A DNA stretch of 64,000 nucleotides, taken from positions 1-64,000 of the forward strand of contig NZ_FMYI01000006.1 of NCBI RefSeq assembly GCF_900096905.1. The letters are read 5' to 3'. Of the stretch, positions 41,270 to 50,511 are shown in pieces (within the stretch, counting starts at the first letter, position 1; the number at the start of each line of letters is the position of its first letter). Made by a program: the position numbers and the translations under genes. A model generated the notes under the pieces. That model saw only the letters and a program-made list of their open reading frames with translations. It ran no database searches and was not told the origin of the DNA. The stretch comes from Pelagirhabdus alkalitolerans (GTDB lineage: Bacteria; Bacillota; Bacilli; Bacillales; Amphibacillaceae).

Positions 41270-42205
41270 ATGGCATGTGGCGTTATTGGTGTTGGGCATT
41301 ATTTGCCTGAACGTGTTATGACAAATTTTGATTTAGAAAAAATAGTAGATACAACTGATGAGTGGATTCGTACGAGAACTGGAATTGAAACACGACATAT
41401 CGCAACTGATGAAGAGGATACGTCTGATTTAGCCTATCAAGCAAGCCTTAAAGCAATAGAGGATGCAGGCATTAAAGCATCAGAAATTGATCTTATTTTG
41501 GTTGCAACGATTACACCGGATCAACCATTTCCTAGTGTGTCTTGCCAATTACAAGAAAGGCTAGGGGCAACAAAGGCAGCAGCCATGGATCTTGGTGCCG
41601 CTTGCGCTGGATTCATGTATGGAATGGTGACGGCTCAACAATTTATCGAAACCAACATGTACCAAAATATTCTCGTTGTCGGTGCGGAAAAGTTATCAAA
41701 AATTACCGATTGGACAGATCGTAATACGTGTGTTTTATTTGGAGATGGAGCAGGTGCAGCCGTTATGAGTCATGTACCTGAAGGAAAAGGCATTTTATCA
41801 TTTGAATTAGGAGCAGACGGAACAGGTGGCACTGCATTGTATCAAGAAAGCGACATGATTCGAATGAATGGACGAGAAGTTTTTAAATTTGCGGTTCGTC
41901 AAATGCCCGAATCATCTGAAGCTGTTGTAGAAAAAGCTGGCCTAAATAAAGAAGATGTTGACTTCCTTATTCCACATCAAGCGAATGTTCGTATTATGGA
42001 AGCAGCACGTGAACGATTAGGCATTAGCCAAGATCGTATGGCCTATTCAATTAATAAATATGGTAACACCTCAGCAGCATCCATTCCGATTGCTTTATCT
42101 GAGGAAGTCAATTCAGGCAAGATAAAAGATGGAGACGTTATAGTATTAGTCGGTTTTGGCGGTGGCTTAACGTGGGGAGCCATCACACTTAAATGGGGTA
42201 AATAA
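41270..42205 (+). CDS. fabH: 3-oxoacyl-ACP synthase III
   Basis: Condenses acyl-CoA with malonyl-ACP to start fatty-acid synthesis; in Bacillus it prefers branched primers. 311 aa. Catalytic C112 in MDLGAACAGFMYG, His in PHQANVRI and Asn in NKYGNTSAASIP. Starts 38 bp after the FapR box with GAGGAG before the ATG. Followed by fabF, as in B. subtilis fabHA-fabF. Confidence 0.97.
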   Translation: MACGVIGVGHYLPERVMTNFDLEKIVDTTDEWIRTRTGIETRHIATDEEDTSDLAYQASLKAIEDAGIKASEIDLILVATITPDQPFPSVSCQLQERLGATKAAAMDLGAACAGFMYGMVTAQQFIETNMYQNILVVGAEKLSKITDWTDRNTCVLFGDGAGAAVMSHVPEGKGILSFELGADGTGGTALYQESDMIRMNGREVFKFAVRQMPESSEAVVEKAGLNKEDVDFLIPHQANVRIMEAARERLGISQDRMAYSINKYGNTSAASIPIALSEEVNSGKIKDGDVIVLVGFGGGLTWGAITLKWGK

Positions 42206-42228
42206 TGATGAAGGAGGAAAATGGTAAT

Positions 42229-43464
42229 ATGCGAAAACGAGTTGTTGTAACAGGTATGGGCGCTATTACACCACTTGGTTCTGAACTAGATACCTTTTGG
42301 GAAAATTTAAAGGCGGGGCAATCCGGTATTCGTGAAGTGACGAAGGTAAATAAAGATGATTTTCCATCGAAAGTTGCAGCTGAAGTTACGGATTGGGACG
42401 CGAGTCTTTACATGGATAAAAAAGAAGCAAAACGAATGGACTTGTTCACTCAATATGCAGTTGGAGCAGCGAAAATAGCAGTTGATGATGCTAATTTAAC
42501 AATTGATGAGTCCAATGCAGACCGCGTTGGTGTTTGGGTTGGATCTGGAATAGGTGGTATGGCTACATACGAAGAGCAATTCAGGCGGTTTATGGATAAA
42601 GGGTATCGTCGAGTCAGTCCTTTCTTCGTACCAATGTTGATTCCTGACATGGCTGCTGGTCAAATATCGATTCAATTAGGAGCTAAAGGGATCAATTCTT
42701 GTACAGTCACTGCTTGTGCTACAGGAACGAACTCTATTGGTGATGCATTTAAAGTGATTGAAAGAGGCGACTGCGATGTGATGTTAACTGGTGGTGCTGA
42801 AGCGCCAATTACAAATATGTCATTTGCGGGATTCTCAACTGCAAAGGCATTGTCCGTTAACCCTGATCCGAATTCGGCGAGTCGACCATTTGATAAAGAA
42901 CGTGATGGTTTTGTGATGGGTGAAGGTTCAGGTATTCTCGTATTAGAATCACTTGAATCCGCGCAAAATAGAGGCGCTCACATTTATGCTGAGATCGTTG
43001 GGTACGCATCAACAGGCGATGCACATCATATTACAGCGCCTGCTCCTGATGGTGAGGGTGCTCAAAGAGCGATGAAACAGGCAATAGAAGATGCTCATTT
43101 GTCACCGAGTGATGTTGATTATATTAATGCTCACGGAACGAGTACACCTTTTAATGATAAATTCGAAACAACGGCTATTCGTTCTGTTTTTGAAGATCAT
43201 GCCGATGATTTAATGGTATCTTCAACTAAATCAATGACAGGTCACTTATTAGGAGCCGCAGGAGCTGTTGAAGCCATTGCATCGATTAAAGCGATCCAAA
43301 CAGGAATTGTACCACCGACAATCAATTATGAGCATCCAGATGAAGAATGTGATTTAGATTACGTACCGAATGAAAAAAGAGAAGCAACAGTTGATGTTGC
43401 ACTATCAAATTCATTAGGATTCGGCGGGCATAATGCTTGTTTAATCTTTAAAAAATATCAATAA
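42229..43464 (+). CDS. fabF: 3-oxoacyl-ACP synthase II
   Basis: Main elongating condensing enzyme of fatty-acid synthesis. 411 aa from the ATG at 42229, which has AAGGAGG upstream; an earlier ATG at 42205 overlaps the fabH stop and lacks a site. Catalytic C163 in TVTACATGTNSIG, His in INAHGTSTPFND and His in STKSMTGHLLGAAG. Cotranscribed with fabH under FapR. Confidence 0.97.
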   Translation: MRKRVVVTGMGAITPLGSELDTFWENLKAGQSGIREVTKVNKDDFPSKVAAEVTDWDASLYMDKKEAKRMDLFTQYAVGAAKIAVDDANLTIDESNADRVGVWVGSGIGGMATYEEQFRRFMDKGYRRVSPFFVPMLIPDMAAGQISIQLGAKGINSCTVTACATGTNSIGDAFKVIERGDCDVMLTGGAEAPITNMSFAGFSTAKALSVNPDPNSASRPFDKERDGFVMGEGSGILVLESLESAQNRGAHIYAEIVGYASTGDAHHITAPAPDGEGAQRAMKQAIEDAHLSPSDVDYINAHGTSTPFNDKFETTAIRSVFEDHADDLMVSSTKSMTGHLLGAAGAVEAIASIKAIQTGIVPPTINYEHPDEECDLDYVPNEKREATVDVALSNSLGFGGHNACLIFKKYQ

Positions 43465-43471
43465 TGAAACG

Positions 43472-43505
43472 AGACCATTCATTTAGCGATGAATGGTCTT
43501 TTTTA
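43472..43505 (+). terminator. Terminator after fabF
   Basis: AGACCATTCAT pairs perfectly with ATGAATGGTCT, followed by a T-run. Confidence 0.88.
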
Positions 43506-43561
43506 TAATAAAAAGGCATATGTTAAAAGCAAAGTGGACAGGCACTTTAGGGAGGCTATCA

Positions 43562-43759
43562 ATGTTATTTCTTATTGGGTTCGGTCTTAGTGTGGTTGGT
43601 GGTGTGATGATTATTTTATATTTAAATTTGATACCAGCCGGTTTATCATTTAAATCCTATTTAATTTTCATTGCAGGACGTATGGAGTGCCAATTGTTTA
43701 TCGTCGGTTGTCTAATCATGTTATTTAGTTATTCTGGTCTATTGCGCCAGTTAAAATGA
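43562..43759 (+). CDS. Small membrane protein, 65 aa
   Basis: Not recognised. The ATG at 43562 has a strong GGGAGG six bases upstream; longer frames would start in the fabF terminator. Two hydrophobic segments (about 1-24 and 32-58) with little else, ending SGLLRQLK. The fabF terminator lies just before it, so it needs its own promoter or read-through. It could be cotranscribed with the yjbA homologue 58 bp further on. Confidence 0.65.
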   Translation: MLFLIGFGLSVVGGVMIILYLNLIPAGLSFKSYLIFIAGRMECQLFIVGCLIMLFSYSGLLRQLK

Positions 43760-43817
43760 ATAAAATAGAATTACTCAGGTGATACTGTTTGACAAACCGG
43801 CGAAAAGAGGGATTTGA

Positions 43818-44570
43818 ATGGAAAGTATCCAAGACGTTTGGGTCAACTGGTTTGAGGGAGAAGAATATGGGTACAATGTTTGTCATTTTCATGAATGGCG
43901 CCCAAGTGATCGGATTGAACTAATTGACAGGATACCAATTTTGCATATGAAACCATCACTCTTTACAATGATTGAAAACAGCTTAAATGATTTGCCTCAG
44001 GAGCTACTAAAAAAAATTAAAAATCAAACAATTAAAAGTCAAAAGCCTGTCCAATATGCAGCAATTGTAAGCGATGCTCAATCTGTATTAGCATTTGATA
44101 CACTCGGTTATAGTTATCCGATTAAAAAAAGCCGTCTGACCCCTGTCCAAGAAAAAAAGGTATTAAAACGGGTGAAAAAGAGTCCTGTATTTACCATTAA
44201 TCATTGGCTCAATCCGTTTACACAACACGATCAATCGATCACGTTACCAACTGAATTGATGATTGGTTTAACACGACGAGAACGGGAACTTAAGCGGCTA
44301 ACATTGTTGGCACTTGATCAGCTGAAAAAAGATGAACATTCTAAGGAAGTCCATTATTGGTTGACAGAGTGGGAGCCTGAAAGGTATTCGACCATTATGG
44401 AATTACCATTTAGAAAAGCATGGTCACGACTCTATGATCATATATCAAAAGGATGGTCAGTTGATCATGAAATGTTTTGTCTTGCTCTCATTGAGGGAGA
44501 ACCTTTATTTGAAGAAATGTATAAAAAAGCAACACAATCGAGAAGAACTCGATTTAAAAAGATATATTGA
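43818..44570 (+). CDS. yjbA: YjbA-family protein (DUF3603)
   Basis: Uncharacterised cytosolic family. 250 aa, rich in Trp and basic residues, with VNWFEGEEYGYNVCHFHEW at the start. The assignment rests on this N-terminus, the length and synteny: B. subtilis yjbA also sits beside trpS between the fab genes and the opp-spx region. No catalytic motif is apparent. Confidence 0.8.
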   Translation: MESIQDVWVNWFEGEEYGYNVCHFHEWRPSDRIELIDRIPILHMKPSLFTMIENSLNDLPQELLKKIKNQTIKSQKPVQYAAIVSDAQSVLAFDTLGYSYPIKKSRLTPVQEKKVLKRVKKSPVFTINHWLNPFTQHDQSITLPTELMIGLTRRERELKRLTLLALDQLKKDEHSKEVHYWLTEWEPERYSTIMELPFRKAWSRLYDHISKGWSVDHEMFCLALIEGEPLFEEMYKKATQSRRTRFKKIY

Positions 44571-44575
44571 TCGTA

Positions 44576-44614
44576 AAAAAACAGCCACTTTTCATGATAA
44601 AGTGGCTGTTTTTT
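44576..44614. terminator. Bidirectional terminator between yjbA and trpS
   Basis: AAACAGCCACTTT pairs with AAAGTGGCTGTTT, with an A-run before and a T-run after. Confidence 0.88.
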
Positions 44615-44619
44615 ATTTA

Positions 44620-45615
44620 TTAGCGCTTTTTCTTAACGCGTCCTAGTCCCATTGCTTTTTTTGCTTTTCTTAATGTTTTTGACGCTACTTTTTCTGCTTT
44701 TTCCGCTCCATAATCTAATATATCATCAAGCTCATCGGACTTGTAAATCTCATAGTAACGCGTTTGAATTGGCTCTAAAACATTAATAACCGCATTCGCT
44801 ACATCTTGTTTAAAACCACCATACCCAACGCCTTCATATTGAGCTTCAATCGATTCAAGTGATTGATTCGTACAACTAGCCAAAATCGTCATTAAGTTAC
44901 TAATTCCTGGTTTGTTTTCTGGATCAAATCGAACCACACCTTCTGAATCTGTGACGGCACTTTTGATTTTTTTCTCAATCCGTTTCGGTTCATCTAACAT
45001 GAGAACAGTTGCTTTTTGATTTTCGTCAGATTTACTCATCTTTTTCGTCGGTTCTTGAAGTGACATAATACGCGCACCGACTTCAGATATTTGACTATCT
45101 GGTATAGTGAAAATGTCGTTAAATTTGCGGTTGAAACGTTCAGCCAGATCACGCGTCAATTCAATGTGCTGTTTTTGATCGTTACCGACGGGCACAATAT
45201 CTGTTTGATAAAGTAAAATATCAGCTGCCATAAGTGGTGGATACGTTAATAAAGCTGAAGAAACTGCTTCTTTTCCAGCGGATTTATCTTTGAATTGTGT
45301 CATTCTTTCTAACTCACCTATGTAACTTTGCGTTTGTAACATCCACCCAAGTTGTGTGTGGGCAGCCACTTCTGATTGAATAAATAGTGTTGCCTTCTCA
45401 GGATCGATTCCACTCGCGATATAAAGAGCAGCAAGTGATCTTATGTTATCTCTTAATTTCAATCGATCTTGTGGTACTGTAATTGCATGCTCATCTACGA
45501 TACAGAAATAACAATCTTTATCTCTTTGTAAATCAACAAATTGTTTCATGGCGCCTAAGTAATTTCCAAGTGTTAACGTTCCACTCGGTTGAATACCAGA
45601 AAAAATAGTTTGCAT
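44620..45615 (-). CDS. trpS: Tryptophanyl-tRNA synthetase
   Basis: Charges tRNA-Trp. 331 aa from the ATG at 45615 (AGGTGA upstream; the in-frame GTG at 45624 overlaps it). Class I motifs: FSGIQPSGTLTLGNYLG with the HIGH-equivalent, and KKMSKSDENQ. A Trp T-box precedes it, so expression rises when uncharged tRNA-Trp accumulates. The C-terminus ends in a basic RKAKKAMGLGRVKKKR. Confidence 0.96.
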   Translation of the reverse strand: MQTIFSGIQPSGTLTLGNYLGAMKQFVDLQRDKDCYFCIVDEHAITVPQDRLKLRDNIRSLAALYIASGIDPEKATLFIQSEVAAHTQLGWMLQTQSYIGELERMTQFKDKSAGKEAVSSALLTYPPLMAADILLYQTDIVPVGNDQKQHIELTRDLAERFNRKFNDIFTIPDSQISEVGARIMSLQEPTKKMSKSDENQKATVLMLDEPKRIEKKIKSAVTDSEGVVRFDPENKPGISNLMTILASCTNQSLESIEAQYEGVGYGGFKQDVANAVINVLEPIQTRYYEIYKSDELDDILDYGAEKAEKVASKTLRKAKKAMGLGRVKKKR

Positions 45616-45640
45616 AATCTTCACCTATCCTTTTTAAAGT

Positions 45641-45872
45641 AAAAATCTCATATGCCCAAAAGTTATGTAAGGACGAAGCTTTCGCGGTGCCACCTTACTT
45701 ATCTCGGGATATGAGATCTCTTTTATTCAAGTAACGTTTGAATGAACGGTATTTTATCATACAAGTTCCAAAGCCCCAATTTCATCTTTCCTTAGTACCT
45801 GCTTACACCATCCAGGCTCGCTATTAGCTAGTGGAAAAGAATCCTAAACTTTGTCATCACTTTTTTTATATG
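45641..45872 (-). promoter_or_regulatory. T-box riboswitch of trpS
   Basis: On the minus strand AAGGTGGCACCGCG (45696-45683) is the T-box consensus that binds the tRNA CCA end. The antiterminator stem GTAAGG/CCTTAC spans 45667-45698. The competing terminator pairs ATCTCATATCCC (45717-45706) with GGGCATATGAGAT (45657-45645), followed by T5. Upstream is the Stem I region with GGATGGTGTAAGC. A UGG in GAAATTGGGG (45778-45776) is the likely Trp specifier. Confidence 0.93.
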
Positions 45873-45878
45873 TAATTA

Positions 45879-45907
45879 AGAATAGTATAATAAATTTCTT
45901 TAATCAA
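45879..45907 (-). promoter_or_regulatory. trpS promoter
   Basis: Minus strand: TTGATT (45907-45902), a 17-bp spacer and TATTCT (45884-45879), placing transcription start at the 5' edge of the T-box. Confidence 0.7.
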
Positions 45908-46026
45908 AGCAAGGGTCGTTATGGCTGAACCTCATTAAAAATAATTCATGGATAAAATAGGTTTAATTCAAGATAATTCGGGAATACCTACCATTAGTTA
46001 TGAAAATATTAGGAGGTATTAGGAAA

Positions 46027-46626
46027 ATGAGTGTAAATTTAGCGATTATTTATTATAGTGCAACTGGAACGAATTATCAGTTAGCAGAATGGGCAAAAGA
46101 GGCTGCAGAAGAAACGGGGGCCAATGTGAGATTAAAACGTGTCGAAGAATTGGCACCTGAAGAAGCGATTGCTTCAAATCCTGCATGGAAAGAGCACTTT
46201 GATGAGACTAAATCAATTGATGTTGCCACTTCAGATGACTTAGAGTGGGCAGATGCCATTCTATTCACTTCAGCTACGCGTTTCGGCGGTGTTGCAGCAC
46301 AAATGAAGCAATTTTTAGATATGCAAGGTGGCTTGTGGGCTAATGGAAAACTGATTAATAAAGCAGTGAGCGCGATGTCATCAGCTCAAAACAACAATGG
46401 TGGCCAAGAAGCTTCTATTCTGTCGCTTTATACGTCACTGATGCACTGGGGAGCTGTGATTGTGCCTCCAGGTTATTCAGACCCTGTCTTGTTTACAACA
46501 GGCGGTAATCCATATGGTGCGAGCGTAACCGTTGATGGAGAGGGACAAATGGTAAACGATATTAAGCCAGCTGTCTTACATCAAGCAAAACGTCTTGTTG
46601 ATATTGCAGGTCGAATCAAGCAATAA
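46027..46626 (+). CDS. wrbA: NAD(P)H:quinone oxidoreductase, WrbA type
   Basis: Flavodoxin-fold FMN enzyme that reduces quinones by two electrons and so avoids oxygen radicals. 199 aa from the ATG at 46027 (AGGAGG about 11 bp upstream). The FMN phosphate loop is YYSATGTNYQLA; the isoalloxazine-binding SATRFGGVAAQMKQFLDMQG and the MHWGAVIVPPGYSDP insertion are typical of WrbA. It is followed by a hairpin and then a HesB-like gene. It is not part of the B. subtilis gene order here. Confidence 0.93.
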   Translation: MSVNLAIIYYSATGTNYQLAEWAKEAAEETGANVRLKRVEELAPEEAIASNPAWKEHFDETKSIDVATSDDLEWADAILFTSATRFGGVAAQMKQFLDMQGGLWANGKLINKAVSAMSSAQNNNGGQEASILSLYTSLMHWGAVIVPPGYSDPVLFTTGGNPYGASVTVDGEGQMVNDIKPAVLHQAKRLVDIAGRIKQ

Positions 46627-46643
46627 TATAAAAGTAGAAAGCG

Positions 46644-46671
46644 AGGTGCTCAACGTTTTTGTTGAGCACCT
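46644..46671 (+). other. Intercistronic hairpin between wrbA and the HesB-like gene
   Basis: AGGTGCTCAAC pairs perfectly with GTTGAGCACCT around GTTTTT. No T-run follows. It lies 17 bp past the wrbA stop and may stabilise or process mRNA. Confidence 0.5.
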
Positions 46672-46698
46672 TGTGATAGTTTAGAAAGGATTATTAAA

Positions 46699-46992
46699 AT
46701 GAAAATTCATGTAACAGAACGCGCGCAAAAATGGTTTAAAGAAGATGTAGGTGTCTCAAAAGATGAATACGTGAAATTTTTCCCTAAAATATATGGAAGT
46801 AGTCCCGTTCAAAAAGATTTCGCCCTCGGCTTTGATAAAGTGGACGAAGTGATAGATGAAGGGGTAATCGAGTCATTTGGAGACTTGCATATTGCGGTTG
46901 AAAATGATGACTTATGGTTTTTCGATGGTCATGATTTAAAAGTTGATTACATTGAAGACAATGATGAAGTGACATTTGAATATATTGATTAA
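46699..46992 (+). CDS. HesB/YneR-like protein, 97 aa
   Basis: Starts KIHVTERAQKWFKEDVGV as in HesB-like YneR proteins of Bacilli. It lacks the Cys residues that bind clusters in true A-type carriers (no Cys at all), so a carrier role is doubtful. Acidic C-terminus (EDNDEVTFEYID). GAAAGGA ribosome site. Function unknown. Confidence 0.82.
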   Translation: MKIHVTERAQKWFKEDVGVSKDEYVKFFPKIYGSSPVQKDFALGFDKVDEVIDEGVIESFGDLHIAVENDDLWFFDGHDLKVDYIEDNDEVTFEYID

Positions 46993-46998
46993 ATATAA

Positions 46999-47038
46999 AA
47001 AAAGATGGTGTTTTGCATACAAAAGCACCATCTTTTTA
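46999..47038 (+). terminator. Terminator after the HesB-like gene
   Basis: AAAAAGATGGTGTTTT pairs with AAAAGCACCATCTTTTT (one G-U). Confidence 0.85.
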
Positions 47039-47116
47039 TTGAATATTCATACATATTCCCCTATAATTTGAGTTTGTATTAATAATTTTATGCTTACTAT
47101 TAGGGGGGGAAATGGG

Positions 47117-48886
47117 TTGAAAAAGACACACATTGCTATCTTATTTTTATTTAGTTCTATTCTTATTTTATCGGCATGTGATCAATCAACTGATGAGGTA
47201 TCTAACGTTTCTGTTGAACATGATTATATTGACGGGTTTAATCAAGCAATCATTAGTGATGAACCAGCTCTTGACGGAGGTGAGATCACTTTCGGGATCG
47301 TTTCCGATTCGCCATTCCAAGGTGTTTTAAATTATAACTTTTATGTAAATAATCGAGATCGAGATATTATAGATTGGTTTGATGAACCACTTCTGGCACT
47401 TGATGCGAATGATACATATACACAAGATGGCGCAGCAAACTATGATGTTGATCATGATGATCAGTCGATTACGTTAACGATTCGGGATGACGTCAATTGG
47501 CATGACGGAAACCCTGTAACGGCTGAGGATTGGGCCTATGCATATGAGGTCATTGGTCATCCGGATTATGAAGGTCCAAGATACGGAGCTGACATGCGTA
47601 TGATTGAAGGTATGGAGGCTTATCATAGTGGTGAAAGTGAAGAAATTTCTGGTATTACGATCCATGATGAGAAAAGTTTAACGATACAGTATGAGCGCCT
47701 GACACCGTCTCTTTTAGCAAATGGTATTTGGCCATATGCGCTTCCTAAACATGTATTTGAAGCATATGAAGTGAGTGAGATGGCTTCAAGTGAAGAGGTA
47801 AGACAGTCACCGATTGGAATGGGCCCTTTTAAAGTGGAAAGAGTTGTTCCTGGGGAATCAGTCTTACTCACTAAAAATGAAGATTATTGGAGAGGTGAAC
47901 CAAACCTTGACCAAGTGACAATCAAAGTTATTGGTACGCAAGTGGCGACTGAACATTTAAGAAGTGGGGAGGTTGATATACTCAATCAATTCCCAACGGA
48001 TCAATATGTGGAAAATCAAGATCTAGAGAATATAACATTTTTAGGTGATATTGATTTTACGTATACGTATATTGGTTTTAAATTAGGTGAGTGGGATGAT
48101 GAATCAGGTCAAAATGTCATGCACGAAGACGCTAAAATGGGTGACGTTAAGTTGCGTCGTGCGATGTGGTATGCGGTTGATCATGACCAATTAGGTGAAG
48201 AATTATTTGATGGTCTGAGATGGAATGCAACGACACTTGTTCCGCCAACACATCCTGACTACCACGATGAATCGATTGAAACACCTACTTATGACCCGGA
48301 ACAAGCAGAAGATCTGTTAGATGAGGCAGGGTATGTGGATGTAACGGGTGATGGCTTCCGCGAAGATCCTGATGGTGAGCCATTAGAGATTAACTTTGCA
48401 TCGGTTGCAGGTGGTGACACAGCTCTACCAATGGCTCAATACTATGTACAATCATGGCAAGACATTGGGTTAAATGTAGAACTTGCAGGTGGTCAACTAA
48501 TGGACAACAACGTATTGTTTGATCGACTAGAAAATGATGACCCTGACATTGATGTTTATGTAAGTGCGTGGGCTGTTGGTACAGATGTTAATCCAGAACC
48601 TCTTTATGGGCGATACGCACCGTTTAACTATTCACGTTATACAAGTGAAAGACAAGATGAATTGTTAGAAAAAGGTTTATCAGAAGAAGCATTTGATATG
48701 GAGTATCGACAAGAAGTATACAGCGAATGGCAAGCCTATATGGCAGAACAAGTGCCAGTGTTCCCAATGCATTACCGGATGCAGATCGTACCTGTACATG
48801 ATCGCGTGTCCAATTATGCTGTTCATTTCAATGAAGATACAGGGATTCATCGTTATCAATTGGGTGTAACAGAAGAGACTGACTAA
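47117..48886 (+). CDS. oppA: Peptide ABC transporter substrate-binding lipoprotein, OppA type
   Basis: Extracytoplasmic family-5 solute-binding protein for oligopeptides. 589 aa from a TTG at 47117, chosen for GGGGGGG eight bases upstream. A lipoprotein signal ends in LILSAC (Cys about 21). RDDVNWHDGNPVTAEDWAYA is the family signature. Very acidic, as expected for an exposed protein of a salt- or alkali-tolerant species. B. subtilis has oppABCDF at this place, but no permease or ATPase gene follows here. Confidence 0.9.
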   Translation: MKKTHIAILFLFSSILILSACDQSTDEVSNVSVEHDYIDGFNQAIISDEPALDGGEITFGIVSDSPFQGVLNYNFYVNNRDRDIIDWFDEPLLALDANDTYTQDGAANYDVDHDDQSITLTIRDDVNWHDGNPVTAEDWAYAYEVIGHPDYEGPRYGADMRMIEGMEAYHSGESEEISGITIHDEKSLTIQYERLTPSLLANGIWPYALPKHVFEAYEVSEMASSEEVRQSPIGMGPFKVERVVPGESVLLTKNEDYWRGEPNLDQVTIKVIGTQVATEHLRSGEVDILNQFPTDQYVENQDLENITFLGDIDFTYTYIGFKLGEWDDESGQNVMHEDAKMGDVKLRRAMWYAVDHDQLGEELFDGLRWNATTLVPPTHPDYHDESIETPTYDPEQAEDLLDEAGYVDVTGDGFREDPDGEPLEINFASVAGGDTALPMAQYYVQSWQDIGLNVELAGGQLMDNNVLFDRLENDDPDIDVYVSAWAVGTDVNPEPLYGRYAPFNYSRYTSERQDELLEKGLSEEAFDMEYRQEVYSEWQAYMAEQVPVFPMHYRMQIVPVHDRVSNYAVHFNEDTGIHRYQLGVTEETD

Positions 48887-48923
48887 AAGAATAGTGTACC
48901 TTTAGGAATCAAATGATGATCTT

Positions 48924-48974
48924 AATAAGCGGATGTTCTGTCGTTGTAACGAAGAATATCCGCTTATTATTTTT
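48924..48974 (+). terminator. Terminator after oppA
   Basis: AATAAGCGGAT pairs with ATCCGCTTATT over a 23-nt loop; T-rich tail. Confidence 0.75.
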
Positions 48975-49104
48975 AATCTTCTAGTACTTTTTGTTGGATT
49001 TTGTAATTTCTTATATCATTATTTCCTTATTTTTATTATAATAAATGTAGTTATATTGGCAAAAATATAAACAAGATGAATGTAAATAGATGGGGGAACA
49101 ACAG

Positions 49105-50337
49105 ATGACATTAACTGGACGTATGAATCACTTTTTATTTAGCCTAAGTATTATGTTTGTTGGATTATTTGGATTTGCATTAGGGGTTCAAGCAGAAGAA
49201 AATGAAGCTGAACTGTTAACTGCAAGTGAGCATCAACACAGAGAATTACAATTAGCCGTACCCGAAGCACCTGTTAGCTTTGCGCGTTTTACATATGATT
49301 CAGGTTATGATTTTCCTTATCCTGAGGATGCTGTGAGAGGTATCTATTTAACAGGACATTCAGCTGGCGGGTCTCGCTTTGAGACATTACTTGACCTTGT
49401 TGATACTACGGAATTAAATTCAATGGTGATTGACATCAAGGATGATGATGGATACCTTACTTATAAAGTGGACGAAGATGATCCATATTATGATATTTCA
49501 CGTAATTTTATTGGTAATCCCACTGAAATGATGGAGACTCTAGAAGCGCATGAAATTTACCCAATCGCACGTGTTGTTGTCTTTAAAGACAGCGTGTTGG
49601 CTAAAGAACGACCTGATTTATCATTTTTAGAAGATGGAGACGTTTGGGTCAATAATAGAGGCGAAGCATTTGTAAACCCTTATGAAAAAGAAGTATGGGA
49701 TTATAACATTGAAGTTGCTAAAAAAGCTGCTGAAATGGGATTCAGAGAAATTCAATTTGACTACGTTCGTTACCCAGAAGGATTTGAAAGACGGGATGAA
49801 ATATTAGATTATTCTCAAGGTGACTACGAAGATGTCGAAATGGAAGGTGTTCAAAAACGTGTTGAAGCAGTAACGGATTTTGTTGCTTACGCACGCGAAC
49901 AACTTGAACCTTACGATGTGGATGTATCTGTTGATATTTTTGGGTATGCAGTAACCGTTGAAGAAACACCAGGCATTGGACAGAACTTTTCAAGAATTTC
50001 TGATAATGTCGATGTGATCTCTTCGATGATCTATCCAAGTCATTGGACACCACATTTTGGGATTGATAACCCAGACGAGGAACCTTATGAGCTCGTTAAT
50101 GAATACGCTCAATTAGAAAACGAAATTTTAGATGCACTTGATACACCACCTGTATCAAGACCTTGGCTGCAAGATTTTGATGCCCCTTGGTTATATAGTG
50201 GTGAAGTCTTTAGATATGGTGTTGATGAAGTAGAAGCACAAATTCGTGCACTGAACGAAAATGGTATTGATGAATTCCTACTGTGGAATGCACAAAACAC
50301 TTATACTGAGGGTGTCGATTACACGCCATTAGATTAA
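49105..50337 (+). CDS. Exported putative glycoside hydrolase (DUF4015)
   Basis: Predicted TIM-barrel glycosidase of unknown substrate. 410 aa from the ATG at 49105 (GGGGGA upstream). A signal peptide (about 1-31, ending GVQAEE) is followed by the DUF4015 domain: VRGIYLTGHSAGG, NSMVIDIKDDDGYLTY, EIQFDYVRYPEG, VSVDIFGYAV and MIYPSHW. The Asp/Glu residues in IDIKDD and QFDYVRYPE are candidate catalytic or binding residues. A TATAAT lies at 49037-49042. Wall polysaccharide is a possible target. Confidence 0.88.
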   Translation: MTLTGRMNHFLFSLSIMFVGLFGFALGVQAEENEAELLTASEHQHRELQLAVPEAPVSFARFTYDSGYDFPYPEDAVRGIYLTGHSAGGSRFETLLDLVDTTELNSMVIDIKDDDGYLTYKVDEDDPYYDISRNFIGNPTEMMETLEAHEIYPIARVVVFKDSVLAKERPDLSFLEDGDVWVNNRGEAFVNPYEKEVWDYNIEVAKKAAEMGFREIQFDYVRYPEGFERRDEILDYSQGDYEDVEMEGVQKRVEAVTDFVAYAREQLEPYDVDVSVDIFGYAVTVEETPGIGQNFSRISDNVDVISSMIYPSHWTPHFGIDNPDEEPYELVNEYAQLENEILDALDTPPVSRPWLQDFDAPWLYSGEVFRYGVDEVEAQIRALNENGIDEFLLWNAQNTYTEGVDYTPLD

Positions 50338-50346
50338 TTTTAAGTA

Positions 50347-50380
50347 AAAGCTCTTCTTTTTATGAAAAGAAGAGCTTTCT
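50347..50380 (+). terminator. Terminator after the DUF4015 gene
   Basis: AAAGCTCTTCTTTT pairs perfectly with AAAAGAAGAGCTTT. Confidence 0.85.
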
Positions 50381-50511
50381 TATACTTAAATTGCATAAGT
50401 CTCTATATTTGCGGGTAAGGTGGTTAAAGTAAAGATTTAGCGCGTTTAACAAATGTGTCGTGTTTCGTTATACTAATAAAGGCTTTGATGACAGAGAAAG
50501 GGTGCAAGGTA

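Noticed and set aside
45766..45772. Second UGG in the T-box (TTTGGAAC) as the specifier
   Set aside because: It lies further from the expected specifier-loop position than the UGG at 45778-45776, but cannot be fully excluded.
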